In this document: piece after piece, positions 41,510 to 54,100 of the stretch
Layout: each line of letters starts with the position of its first letter
How positions within the stretch are numbered: position 1 is the stretch's first letter
Assembly (NCBI RefSeq): GCF_964188355.1
Contig: NC_134174.1
Location: 50,985,725 to 51,049,724, forward strand
Source: Buteo buteo
Taxonomy: Eukaryota; Chordata; Aves; Accipitriformes; Accipitridae
Length of the DNA: 64,000 bases
Reading direction: 5' to 3'
Notes under the pieces: generated by a model
Told to the model about the DNA's origin: nothing
The model's database searches: none
What the model saw: only the letters and a program-made list of their open reading frames with translations
Position numbers and translations under genes: made by a program

Positions 41510-41602
41510 AATTACCTTGGGGATGTTTGCTTTTTTCCTATTGATCTTGTCATAGCCCATGCTTACCTAATTTCTACTAGTGATGGGTTTCACATGCTTT
41601 CA
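41510..41602 (+). repeat. Dispersed direct repeat, copy B
   Basis: AATTACCTTGGGGATGTTTG onward to GGGTTTCACATGCTTTCA is in the same orientation as copy A, 1.6 kb away. Similarity fades outside this ~92-bp core, so it is either an old local duplication or two copies of an interspersed repeat I do not recognise. Confidence 0.75.
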
Positions 41603-43872
41603 GGTTGTCAGAATTCAGATTTAAATTGAGCAGTCGAGCTCCACTTGAGCAAGAAGCCAAGACTTGTCTTGGACTATATGAAATCCCGCCCTACTTGATG
41701 ATCTTTAGAAGGCTAAAGACTTAACAATATCTATCTCAAGTCTGCCTAGATGGACCCATTTTTAACCAAGCCTGATTCCAGTGCTAATGGGAGATCTTGG
41801 TGTTTGCTCACCTTGTGCCACAGACTGCTTGCTGCAGCAGAGCCATGGCGGGGGCTGCTGCCTGGGGCTTATTTAGCACGCTTTATTTAGCAGCACTGGG
41901 CCAGGGGCGTAGCAAAGCTGGCTGCCTGTTCGCAGAGGCGGCTGCCCTTCGCTTCAGCTCTCTGAATGCTTCTCGGTTTTTCGCCTTGGAGTCATTACCA
42001 CTTGTTAATGTCAGCAAGTCAATGAAGGCTAGATCCCAGCTGAAGCTCACTGAACATCTTGCCTCTGTATTCCATGGTTGATTTTCCAACCTTCTTCAAA
42101 CAAGTTTTGCTAGAAATTGGTAAGCAGAGGTGAGCAAAGAAATTTGAAATGTAGGTTTATTACCAAATTGATAGGATTAGTAGGTCAAATACAAGTCATT
42201 TCTTTTGAAGAAAATAATTATGGAGAAAAAAATAAACCTATCTGCCTTTTTTAGGTTTCACTTGTTCATGCTTTTTAGTATGTGGACATACGGCTGTCCT
42301 GAGAATGTCGTAAATGCAAAATCCTGATGTGCTAATTTCTGCAACTAGCATTCTTCTTTAATTAGGTGCCTGTAGGTCTCTGTGTGATGACTTCACTCAA
42401 TTTGCAGCCCAGTGTCTTTTCAGCTCAGGGGTCAAAGGAGAAAACCAAGAAGCAGGAAATTCTTGTGTTTTGGACGGATCAGATACAACTACTGGGTTGT
42501 CAGCCATGTGGTTGGTGACTTTTTTTTAAGCTTTTTAAATCAAGGCAGTTTTGGAAGTGTGCAGTGTTGATATCATAGCTTCATGTGTCTTAATTATAGC
42601 AGATTAAAAGACAAAACATCTCCAGCAAACACTATCTTAGAGCTTTTTATTAGTCAGTAATACCAAAGAATTTTTCACATAGCTTATTGAACCTAAAAGC
42701 AGTGATATAAAAAGAATGTGGAAGTGTATTGCTTAGATCAGAGCTTCATCACAATTATTGAAATTACTAGTCCAAAGCAGCTAAAGAAAGATGTCATATT
42801 ATCTTAACATATGGTACATTCTGGGCATTATATGTCCATTATAGCTTGTAAAAACGAGTAACAGCCTTTCCAGTCTCCCTCAACTACCTTTTTAGCATAG
42901 GCAGATTGTCAAGAGAGAACCACAGAAAACACTGAACCACACATTGGCAACTTGCGTATAATGAAAAAAGGTTTATTTATTTTTGCGTATTGAAGGGTGG
43001 GGTTTGGGGGGATTTTTTTGTTTTGGTGGTTTTGTTGGTGGGGTTCCCAGACTGCCCACAAGCAGAGCACAGGATGCCTTTGGCTGAAGGGAATTAAAAA
43101 ACAAGAGGTAACTCTAGGGCAATGTTCTAGTTTGTAACTACTCCCTACCTTCAGTATTACATCTAGCCAGTAGTTTAAGTGCCTATTTCACTAATAGTTT
43201 TATAGCAAAGGTGTCTGATTTTTGCAGCAAGATAAACTAATATACATCAGAAACTACATTTTATAAATAGAGCATCCATAAAATACAGCTACAGGGGTTT
43301 GCATACTTACAGCTATTCAAACCTATAGCATTCCCTCCTTGTGCCTTCAGAACCTACCTGAGGTTTGTTTGATCCAAAATTGCTGCTAAAGTATAACTGC
43401 TAATTTCAGCTCATGCATTTTGTGTGAAGAAACATTCGATTTACAAAGTGAGGGAGGTGTCATGCCTTTCAATGCTTTCCATTCAACACTCAGGTGGTCA
43501 GAGCATCTACTGGTGATAGGGAGAATTGGCATTCAGGTCTTCTGAGGGCAGGATTGGAACTCATGTTGCCTGTAGCCCATGAGGTCCTAAATCTGTGGTT
43601 TGCATCAGGCAGATGGAGCCTGGCCCCCTCGTACTGGAGGTGAACACACCGGGTCGGTCAGAGCGAGCTGTGTTCTCCCACCATCGTGAATGCTGTATGA
43701 GCTCTAGCTTTTAACTTCTGTGGTTGCTCTTGTTAAACATCTCCAAGTGGAATAAAAGCTTCGTTTCTGATTCAGTGGGAACCAGGGCCTTCTGCTTCCT
43801 CACCTCAGGAAAATAAAATAGCTCCCATTTGCACTTTAATCTTGTTTTGATCTCAATCTTTGTTTTCTGAAA

Positions 43873-43903
43873 ATATTTTGGTTTGGTGACTAAACCAAAA
43901 TAT
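43873..43903. repeat. Inverted repeat, perfect 12-bp arms
   Basis: ATATTTTGGTTT, loop GGTGACT, AAACCAAAATAT. Perfect arms with a 7-nt loop, 40 bp before the CpG-containing candidate exon at 43944. Confidence 0.85.
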
Positions 43904-43943
43904 CAGTCATGCTCCGGAGTCGTGCCTGAAACCCTCCCTCCTG

Positions 43944-44014
43944 CTCACAAGGCAGGCGTGACCTCAGAGGAGGACAGGAGGGGCTGAGAACGGGAAAGCA
44001 TTCGGCAAAGCGGG
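43944..44014 (+). other. Candidate exon of an unknown + strand transcript
   Basis: Locally GC-rich, CpG-containing sequence with a fair acceptor (CCCTCCCTCCTGCTCACAAG-GCAG) and a near-ideal donor (CGGG|GTAAGTC). One frame is open across it but has no ATG before an upstream stop. It may be a first exon without a used acceptor, or a pseudo-exon. Confidence 0.2.
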
Positions 44015-44019
44015 GTAAG

Positions 44020-47000
44020 TCTAATAACGAAAGTGCCACCGTTCTCCATGTCTCAGTATGAAATTTTCCTGAACAATGTGCAAAAATAACAAGCTGGAAA
44101 GATCTTACTGGCTGAAAAGACAGAGAATACTGTGAAAGCCATCACAGTAAATTGTTCAGTTATTACATAGCGCTAACTTCTTTTTTTATTATCAAACTCA
44201 GAAAATGACATCTTTTATTGTAATATCAACGCTGTATTCTTTGGGCTGTACTTTGCTGTTCATATAACATCATAAACATTCCAACGAGGCCTTGCCTGGC
44301 CTCTGAACTATCGAAGGGATTCTTTTCTCTGGGGAAACTGCCTCTCTCTGGGTGGACTGGTGTAGAGTCAGGCTTTGAGCTGGATAGCCACTAAGTGGAG
44401 CAGGCAGGGAGCCTCTGGGTCCCAGACTCAGTTGCCCTTCACATCAGGTCCGGGGTTTAGTTCCTGGTGCCAGTTTATTTGTAGACATTTTCTTGTGTGA
44501 GAGCAAGAGACCTTATCACCACTTCTTACTGCTATTTTTCAATATTCCAGTCTGCATCCCCCACTGTGGATAGTAATTCTGTGTGAACAAGTGCAATTTA
44601 AGGCATCCTAAAATTTCCGCTTCTATAGCATATGGAGAGATTTGTAAATGTAATTTTCTTAGCGGGTGTTTGCAGAAGCCATACCAGCTAGTGGATACTT
44701 ATGAATGCTTTCTAGGCTGCTGCTTCTGCAAAACTCTGTTCTAGATTGCAGAAAATTAAAGAAAGAAGTTTAACTGTTCAGTTTGGTGTATGTTTTTTGC
44801 AGATTTTGTTAGTAGAAAAACCTTTACACTTCAAGTGCGGGAGGAGAGCATGCCTATGGCATTTTGAAATTATTTTCATGACAGAACAACAGAGCATTTT
44901 GCACAAAATTGTGTACAGGATTGAACCCAACCTGGATTTCCTGACTTCTGGTTCTCTGTTCTGGTTATTAGCTGTTTCTTTCATGTAGATAAATGAAATA
45001 CAGACATTTTTGAAGAATACTGTATTGGAAAATATGCACTTGGAGTTTCCATGAAACTTCGAATTTTTAACATGCCTTTTAAGCTGAAAATAATCCATTT
45101 TGATTATAAAGCCTCAAGCAGTTTTGCAGAGATAAGTGTTGAGAATGCTGTGTCATTTGCATTATGAAGCATATCGTGTTGAAGTCCTTATTCAAGCCCA
45201 TGAAAACGCTCACTGATTTCAGCAGACTTTGGATGAATCCCATATTTGCCAACTTGTAAAAATGCTGTCAACATGGAACTCAAGTTTTAACTATAGAAAT
45301 TTCAGTTTGACAACCTGATTGGCAAAGACTTTAATACAACTATTTATATGCTTACTAGTTTACAAAGTATGTTCCCCAGACTTAACAACTTGATCATTCA
45401 TTTTTTCCTTATTTATGAAAATCCTAACTTTGTGATTAGAATTGCAATCTGCATGATGAAAATGCATTTTTGAAGCTTTAATTTCTAATATTTTCCCTCT
45501 TTATCATGCTTGGATGTTTTGTGACTGTTTATAACTGAAGCATAGAGCACGCCAGAAACACCTAAAGCCCTCTGAATATTCCTAAATTGCCTTATTGTTA
45601 AGTTACTTCTTAGAATACCCTTGAAACACAATACTGTCAGTTTTAATTGAGGAGGTATTTGCTTTCAGATATCAGAAGGTAAATAGTGTTCCTGAAGGTT
45701 TTCCCACCTGCCTTGAAGTACTACTACACCAAATATTATGTCTTTTTCAAGGGACCTCTCATTCTTTAATGAACTGATTTTTGTCAAGAGAAGTAAAATA
45801 GATTGAAATGCTCTTATAACTCTCCAGTCTGAGGGTAGGGATTATAGTCAGCTTCCGGAACACTGTGGTTCTGAATATACTAAGGAGAAAAATCATCAAA
45901 AAAAAGAAAAACAGCATGAGCAATTGTGCGCCTGTTTCCTATGGGTATTTATCCAGCATGTATTTAAACTTTTTTACATACATCCTAGTCAGTAAGAATT
46001 AATAGTACCATAAATTAGCTGCTCCAGTTCTATGTTTGGGCTCAAATTGTGCCTAATCACTTTCTGATATAATTCCCTTATCTCCAGATGAAATTCTGCC
46101 CAAGGTGAGTTTGACCATTTCCTAACACGAACGCTGCATCGCTGTCTTCTGCGCAGTTACCCTGAGGATGCCGCTGCTGCAGTGTACAGACCCAGTCGCT
46201 AATCTTCAGGGCAATAACTCCCATACAAACGCTATCTTCCAAAACTGTTGACTACCTTTGAATGTTTAAACTTTTGAATGATCAGGCTGAATTAATAAAC
46301 TAAATCAATGTCCAGAATGTGTAACCTTTGCAGTTTCTGCAGGTACATGTTTGTATTGGTATCTCAGCATGGACTGGTGTAACTCATCACTTTTAAATTC
46401 ATCAAAATCATATTTTGTAAATACTTCTAATACAAAACAAGACAACTTCTCCAGTCTAATTTGTTTTTATTTATTCTGAATTGTCCACTAATCACTCAGT
46501 TTGTTGCTCTTTTTTCCCCTCATTTTTAATAGGAGATAAGGTGTTTGCCAGTTGTCCTCTAAACTCGTTGAAGAACTTTGACTCTGTCCAAGGCAAGAAA
46601 TGCTGTTGATAGGTTGACATGGAGTTCATGTGGGGGGCTTGCTCGGGTCACCTATGTTGTCAGCACCAAAAGCTGTGATTCACCACATTAGCAGAAAGAC
46701 AGCTATTTAAATAAGCAGAGCCATCCGCCATCCTAAAGATGTGAGTTCAGGCTGGGCAAGAATCCGTCCCAAGCTTTTATCTCCCCATTAAATCCTCATT
46801 CTAGTGTGAAGGAGTTTTTGCTCAGAAGAATGTTGACAGTTAAGATGGAAAAAAAAAAAAATAAATCTGTGCTTAAAAACCGAAAGGATTTCATCTACAG
46901 AAACATACGCAGTCTTGCATTATAAATTTTTAAATCACTGTTAAATGTTTTCTTTTCCATTATCTAAGACCAATTCACTGCCTAATTACCTCATCTTTTA

Positions 47001-47745
47001 AGTATAATGAATGCATTCTTGAAACCCAATAGAGATTCCACTGAAGGTTGGGATTTGTGCACTACAGGCATCAGACTGCTTATAGTACAGAGCACCCTGG
47101 TATCTCTGGCACCCACTGTATAAAGACGGGTTGGTGGGCTCTGCCCCCCCACCCCGCAGGAGGTCTGGGCCATCAGCAGGAGCCTTCTCCTGGCAGAGGG
47201 CTGCCTCTTCGGTCCCCCTCCCACGGGTGACTCCCTTGGCAGTGCTGCGGCGCTCCTCTGAGTCTTCTGGCAACCGCCTGCGGGGGACGGGACACCGGCA
47301 TGGAGCCAAAACCTGCTTGTCAGCTGGATCGGATTTGCAGCTGAAGGAACAACCTCTTGTGCCAAGGCTATCGGCCTGCCCTCTCGGTAACAAGGCTCTG
47401 CGAGTGGTGTCTTAGGGTGACTTGGCTATCAGCGGGCACGCTTTAGGCAAATGAAAATGCTATTTCAGACTTTTCTTGAAGCACTGATTTTGCAATATTC
47501 CCACCATCAAGGCTTATTGCAGGCGCTTCTCCTAAAGGCTAGCACAACAGCTTACAAAGAGATGGGGAATATAGTGAAAGAAACTCCATTTTATGTTCTT
47601 TTTACCTAAAATTTCTTGCTCTCTGAATTTAGATTCACATTAGGGCTTGGCTCTGACAGCAGCTACTCCTGAGCCTGCCATGAGCGATGTGTATGTATTT
47701 GGCTGAGCCCACTCACCAGGGTTCACATGCTTTTTCTTCCTGCAG
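44020..47745. other. Intergenic, no gene recognised
   Basis: AT-rich up to about 46.9 kb, then a GC-rich block at about 47,130-47,440 with several CpGs and overlapping open frames on both strands, none recognisable. Confidence 0.5.
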
Positions 47746-47799
47746 CAGCAGGACTTCCTGAGCAAGCGCAGACAAATAAGGAGGAAAATGGCAGAAAAG
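47746..47799 (+). other. Candidate 54-nt exon A, unknown transcript
   Basis: Strong acceptor (GCTTTTTCTTCCTGCAG) with tandem CAGCAGCAG choices and donor AAG|GTAAAT (a second donor AAG|GTAATT ends at 47811). Two frames are open. In one of them the exon ends with one base of a codon and joins in frame to candidate exon B at 51106. Confidence 0.25.
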
Positions 47800-50700
47800 G
47801 TAAATTACAAGGTAATTACTCTTTTCTTTCCCTGTGTGTTCCCAAGTCCTGTATTGTTACCCGTTCAGTAAGACCATGAGTGACCACAGGATTCAGAAGA
47901 ATACAAAAGCCAACTCATCTATCAGGTGCCAGGAAATAATAATAAAAAAAAAAGCAAACAAAAAAAACAAACCACCAAATGGAAACGGCTAATTTGCCGT
48001 ATCAGCCACAACACATCATAGGAGCCTGCTCACCCCTCTGTTGCCAATTTACTGCTGTAGAGCAAAGCATCAGCATCTTGAGCAGCCCATGGCAAGAGGC
48101 AGCATTTCATGTAAATCATAAGGTCTTGGATATAGCAATAACTACGCAAGGATTTCATTAGCAAAGCCTGTCCTGTTTCCCTAAGGCTGGTCATTGTAGC
48201 AGACTTGCTAATAAATCTGATCTGAAAGCTATGTATCTGATGCTAAATTATCCTTTCCTAAGCCCTTTTCCAACCTCCACAAACTTTCTGCAAAACCCAG
48301 ATGGGGATCTAACTGCTGTTCTGCTTTTTCAAGCTTGCCTCAGGATTAGCATTATAAAAATCAAATAGGAAGGTAATGAGAATACATCTTCCTGGCAGGG
48401 TACGTGCTCTGGGGGAAAGTCAGTTAATGCAGAGATTAAATTCAAAGCTGATACATGCATGATAAGTCTGGATAATATGATTTGCAAAATGATACCGTAC
48501 TTTAGACTCAGGCTCTGATACCTTTCGTGTGCCTGCCTTCTCTGGGAGAGGAGTCTCTTGTGGACCACTGAGATGCCAAAGTCCTTCTCTCCAGCAACCA
48601 CACACTGTATGTGGCTGTCAACCAAAGCTGGTAAAGCATCTATTTGTTTAAAACCTACATAGTAGGCTATCAAATTCACTGGTATTTTGGGACTGACAAC
48701 TGCTTACTAATGTCTCTAATACGTCTACTGCAGCTGGCATTTATATGAATAAAGATACAAATCTAGCTCTGAATTTAACTCATTTCATGCTGTGACCAAA
48801 AAATATGTTTGTGGGAACTTAGTATGACAATGTGCATTCACATTACATGATATATCAGTTATGTGGGTAGCCTGGAAAAAAAAATGTTCTAAGGTGTGTT
48901 TATTGGGCAAACCTCTAGAGATACAAAAGTAATCATCTTTGCCATCTTGCAGTACTTCACTGAAGTGCATTTGTAAGGTAGCAAAATAATATGTTTTTAT
49001 AGAACTGTTCAATTATAACAACAATAGTGAACTTAGCTAAAGGTGAACTCTCTCATTCAGGTATGAAATTGCTGATTTCCGGAAGGAAGTAATTTCCTTG
49101 GCAATCTTTACATAAGGTCCAAATGGTCATTTAATGCTTTATAACTGGACTTTTCAGGCTTGCTGCAGAACTCTCTAGCAGGAATACAGGTCTGGATGGA
49201 AAGAACAAGTAATAATTTTTGATAAAATTCTGCAGACTTCTTATTAGCATTTCTGTGGGACTTTTGCGTCACCTAGAGCAGGCAGCAGCTGGCACCCAGG
49301 CACAGCCCTGCAGGCCATGGGCAGCAGACAGGACCTGTTGGACATGGAGCGTGGCTCTGGGTAGGCTCGGTGGCTCCACGCTATCCCTCCCTGCTAGCCG
49401 GCAGACACAGCAGCAGCCCACCCAAGCTGGGGGCACTGAGCTGCACCCGGCGGGACCGCAACTAATGCTAACTCAGGTTTCGGCAGCCTCAGCAGCATCC
49501 CACAGACCTGCTCCAGTTCCTGTTTAGCTGGTGAGCAGACCCACAGTTCCTCGTGCAGTTGTCATGCCCAGCACCCACAGACCCCACGCAGCAGCACCCA
49601 TCCACCCTCGCTAGAGCGTGGGGACCCTTTAGGTCTGTCCTTCCCCAGGGATTCGTCCCAACCTCATCAATATTCCAGTCACTCTCCCATAGCCTTTCCC
49701 AAAGCTCCAGTGACGCTCTTCTCATCAAAAAGCCCATCTCGTTGCAGCTCCTCCTCCAGACAACGCCTGCGTAAATGGAGGCAGCCACAGCTATCTCTCT
49801 CTAATAAGGTAAACATGATTATTCTGCTTTTTGGATTTAGTACAGCCAACTCATTCCCTGAGCTACATAGTTTGTAAGCGACATTAATTTTGTAAGCATC
49901 AGCATGCTTCATTATCGCTCTGTTTTGAAAGTAAATAGCCTTTACCTGGGAATTATGGTATGTTGTCAATTTTCTCTCCTGAGGCTGCAACAAGATTGGA
50001 AATTATTGACCCTACAGTAAATCAGATAATCTCCCTAGGCTTCCGTTTCCCCATATGAAAAAGTGGGAGCAATGCAAGGTTTTAGTAAAAGCTCTGGATA
50101 CTGAAGGACAGCAGACAGTGGAGAACTGTAGAAGTTGCCCTGTCGCTTGCTGAGTAACCTCACCAGAGTTAACTTTCCTCAAAAACATTACCTCTGGATG
50201 CAAATTATTATTTGTTTTGAGAATGTATATGTACCTAAAAGGAATGATAATACCCTGAGTAGAATGAAGATAATTCTGTACTTAGAATAAACATAGCTGA
50301 GCTTTCAGCTAGGGTGAGCGTCTTGATGCCAGAATAAACACACTTTAGTTTTTCTTTGGCCTTCCTTTGGAAAAACTAGCTATGCACACAGAGCTGCCAA
50401 CTTCTGTTGGCTGAGTTGACACACTTCTTACAAATACAGATTTATCCCAGCCAGTGATTACAATAGTCTTTCTTTGACTTTATATGGTTGTTTCATATTT
50501 CTCTGCATCTAGCTCAGCCTACTCCCAATTATGTCTTCACAGATGAAGAAACAAGATTTGTGTTTCTGGGCATCCTTTGCGGTTTCTTAAAATAGTGTGG
50601 CACTGATGCTTTTGTGCTTAAGGGGTGCTAAACCCATGACTCCTAGTCAGTTGTTGAAAGCTAATAGCGTCAATAAAGAATGATGCTGAATAAGTATTAG

Positions 50701-51105
50701 AGAAGCACCCTTTTCATCCCAAGAAATATGTTGTTCTTGATCATTCTCCCCTAAGATTGATCCATATTCAGCTTTTTTAAAAGTGTTCTTAAATAAGCAG
50801 CAGACTTTATTTACCCATGGAATAATTCTTTGTCCAAATATTCACCATATTTAAGCAGAAGGGTGTTCCTGTTCCCCAAATAAAGTGTTTTCTCCAGGAC
50901 ATGGTCTATTAGCATTGCATCAGCAGAACAAGTCTGGAAGCTGGAACACACATCTCTGTGCTACTGACTTTTCTCTTTACCTAGGACAAATAGAAGTGCA
51001 AAATGGTATGTGACTATTAAGCCATATGCAACGACTTCCGATGACCCTTGATTTCCACTCTGTGCAATGACAAGTACCACTAAACATTGCTTTTTTTTTC
51101 TCCAG
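47800..51105. other. Intergenic or intron of candidate transcript
   Basis: No gene recognised. It includes a GC-rich block at about 49,257-49,800 with overlapping open frames on both strands (49219-49527 plus, 49489-49788 minus), which looks compositional. The rest is AT-rich with no identified repeat. Confidence 0.5.
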
Positions 51106-51191
51106 GGTCAGAAGTTCAGTGTTTACCCCCTTTGTCAGATGCAATAGATGGAAGGGGAGGTACAGGCAAGCAGAAGAAGCAACAAAAACAG
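51106..51191 (+). other. Candidate 86-nt exon B, unknown transcript
   Basis: Strong acceptor (TGCTTTTTTTTTCTCCAG) and strong donor (ACAG|GTGAGA). Two of three frames are open. Read in phase with exon A it gives a hydrophilic peptide containing SEVQCLPPLSDAIDG and a Lys/Gln-rich end. I know no protein with this sequence. It could be a lncRNA exon or a decoy. Confidence 0.3.
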
Positions 51192-54100
51192 GTGAGAAAA
51201 AGTATTGGGAAATGTTAATGTAATGTATGTAGTATCAGTATTTGTTACCAGCATATTCTGCTTACAGTAATAGACTGTTACTTTTTCCATCCTGATAATA
51301 TCAGTGTGGTCCCAACCCAGTGCCCATGAAAAGACTCTTTTCAGTGTGCTTAGAATGAATCCAAACCAGGGTAACACAAGGAAGACACATATCATTACAT
51401 ACTATGCATATTTGTCTGGCATGTGTTAGATTTTCTTTTTTATCAGTTCTAAAGACTGTAGTACTTTCAAAACTTCTTTTTGTGGTATTTTCCTATTTCA
51501 GGTATATTTTACACAATATTATCTAAGCTGAAGTCCATTGAAAATCTGGATGCATTCTTATAACTCACAATCACCTTTAAAATCCAAGACAAATTAGTCA
51601 GGAAGTAAGAGCAAAATAATATACTGGCCAAAGTAAAGAATTAAAATCCTCTGGATTGGAAACACTTTCTTCATGGCAAGCACTACCTTGCCCTCTTTTA
51701 TTTTAGAGGTCAGTACAGGCAAGTACGTAGTTTGTATAGCAAGAAAGTGCAGCCAATCTCTCTCTATTTGATGGTGGTTTTCTGCTATAAACCACCATTA
51801 TCTCAGGAGGCTGTTTTGTTTCTTCATGGGAAGCTTTACAGAGGGCAAATAGGATAATGACCTGAGTCTGCAAGAGTCAGCATAACACCACCACAAATTT
51901 CCAGCCGGCCTCAACCTTCGTTATTCCTGGGTCAAAGCAAGGGGCTGGGGTGCCAGGAGTTGCTCTCATTCCTTTTTACCAAATTGCCTTTTGTCTGCCA
52001 CTGCTTCCTTACTGCAACAGCCTTTCTTTCTCTTCAACGACGACTGGTAAGGTGCGGTCAGGCTTGCGCTGTCTGGCATCCCACTTGCCGCAGCCCCAGC
52101 ACTGCTGCTAGGATCGTTAACGCCACTGAAATTCCCTCTCTGTAGTCACAAAATTCCTGAAAGAGGGTTTAACAGAACCAGAAAACAATGTGGGCAAAGG
52201 CAGCAAAGGGCAGGCAAGCTTGGGGATGTTTGGGGAAGAAAATCGTGAAGCTGCTTCAAAAGAGGAAAGCTGCGGCCAGGGAAGAGTCCAGCTCTGGGGG
52301 ACAGCTCCTGCTTAGCGGGAGCTCACTTGGACTTTCCATATTGGCTGTTTGCACCAGATTTCTATGCTTTCCATACCCTGGGTGACTAGGGGAAAGGAAA
52401 GAGAGACACCATGAACCAGAAGTGATGTGTGAGCAGATTGGCTCAGCCCAGAATCAGGTGTATCCACCTGCTGAAAGGAAGGACGTTTTGATACCAAAGG
52501 TATGGCACAGGTACTCCCAGCTGGTTTTTCTTTGCCTGAAATGGCTGAGCATTTGCCCAAGTTCCGCCTTTTCCTTTTTTTCAACAATATCCATTTACCT
52601 CACATTAAAGTATACAAAATAGCTCATTTAGATAACGTAAACCTTATCAACATGTTATCTTTTCAACACAGTCAGCTAATCCCAGTCAAAGCTACTGGAA
52701 TAAGACACAGTAATTTCTAGCCATACAAATTATGCAGGATGAGGCTTTTGGCCAAGGAAACAAAAACACCTCATACAGTTTTCTTATTCCTAACACCTCA
52801 GGAAGAATCAGTTAAGGCATTTGCTCTTGGATGGCAAACAGCTGCCTCTGTTCACTTAACCGGTAGTACTAAGAGCTCTGATAAGACTTAGAGTCAACAG
52901 AGAGATTCTGACTGGCATCGTTCAAAATTCAGGGGTGCATTGATGGGCTGCATTTGGAAGAGCCATATCACTCAACTTCTGTGCTTTGTGTTTGTGGTGG
53001 TGTGGATCCTCTCTGTGTCTGAGTTCATACCACAGCTGTGTACCTCTGGGATATAAATATTTAGTGGTAAAAGTGAAAAATTACTATGTAGCGTAACTAC
53101 CCAGGGTTGGCTTCAGTTCCAGTGTTGGTGGATGAGACCTGCGTGGTTGCATCACATGAACAGGGTTGTGTATGCAACACCAGGCAGCTCTTCAGCTGTT
53201 TGCAAGTGACTCTGGGTTTTCTGTACCTGGGAAGTGCATCGATTTGTTCGCATACCAGCTTTCTGGAAAACTCTGGCTACCTGACCTCATGGCTCTTATC
53301 AAAATAATTTTAATATATCAGCTGTGAGAATTATATATTTTCCTGCATTTGCTATGAATGTTTTAAACAACATACACACATTTTTGCAAAATAAAATCTG
53401 ACTTTTTTTTTTTTTACTGTTCTTTGAGATTAGAAAAACTAAGCAGATTCTTGTGGCACTGAAATGACAATAGGACTGCCTGTCAGTTAATGAGTCCCAG
53501 GACATTTCCATATTTAACAGCTAGTAGGTATGAAGATAGAATGAAAGCCACTTTGATTGCTTTTTTGGCATTATTACCTTTAAAGAAGTTTAAATACTTG
53601 CTTAGAGGCCAATTGAAACGCTTGCTTGGGGAGGCAGGAGAGGAAGGGAAGACCTCTAGTTCATGACATTGTTTTAGTTCATTAAACTGCAGTGTTTACA
53701 TTTTTGTTTGCTAAATGTAGAAACAGCCCATCTCTGGCAGCTGAGAGTGGCATGTGGGAAAGCATGTTGAAATACAAAAAGCACAGAGTAAAGGAATGGC
53801 TTATTAAGCTGCAGCAGGGTTGTCCTGTATGTTTCAGAAAAACATTAGTGGGAGAACGTATTCTAAAATATATTAAGAAAAAGAAGAGTCTCACATTTCA
53901 TAAGCATTTTGTGTTGTTCATATATGGCACATAATTTTGTGTATCTGTTGTATTTCTCCCATAACCAGAAAAGCCATCTCTGCTTTCTGCTGCAGTAACA
54001 TGAATGCTGCAGTGGTCACAACAAAGGCTTATGGCTTTATTAGTATTTCCTCACATGCCTACATTAGTTCTTTAAGTGTCATATCACTAAATCCAAGTTT

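Larger units (their letters stand above)
36346..43943. other. Intergenic region downstream of HECTD2
   Basis: No gene recognised. It contains a TTTG-rich simple repeat at about 38176-38224, a duplicated ~92-bp segment (39909-40000 and 41510-41602), a G/T-rich stretch near 42995-43050 and a 12-bp-arm hairpin at 43873-43903. A 94-codon + strand frame at 41797-42081 lies in locally GC-richer sequence and shows no domain. Confidence 0.6.

Noticed and set aside
47048..47415. Several overlapping frames on both strands
   Set aside because: Due to local GC richness; no domain, conserved motif or splice context.
53692..53934. 80-codon + frame with a Lys-rich end
   Set aside because: It reads protein-like in places but overlaps an antisense frame, lacks splice context and matches nothing I know.
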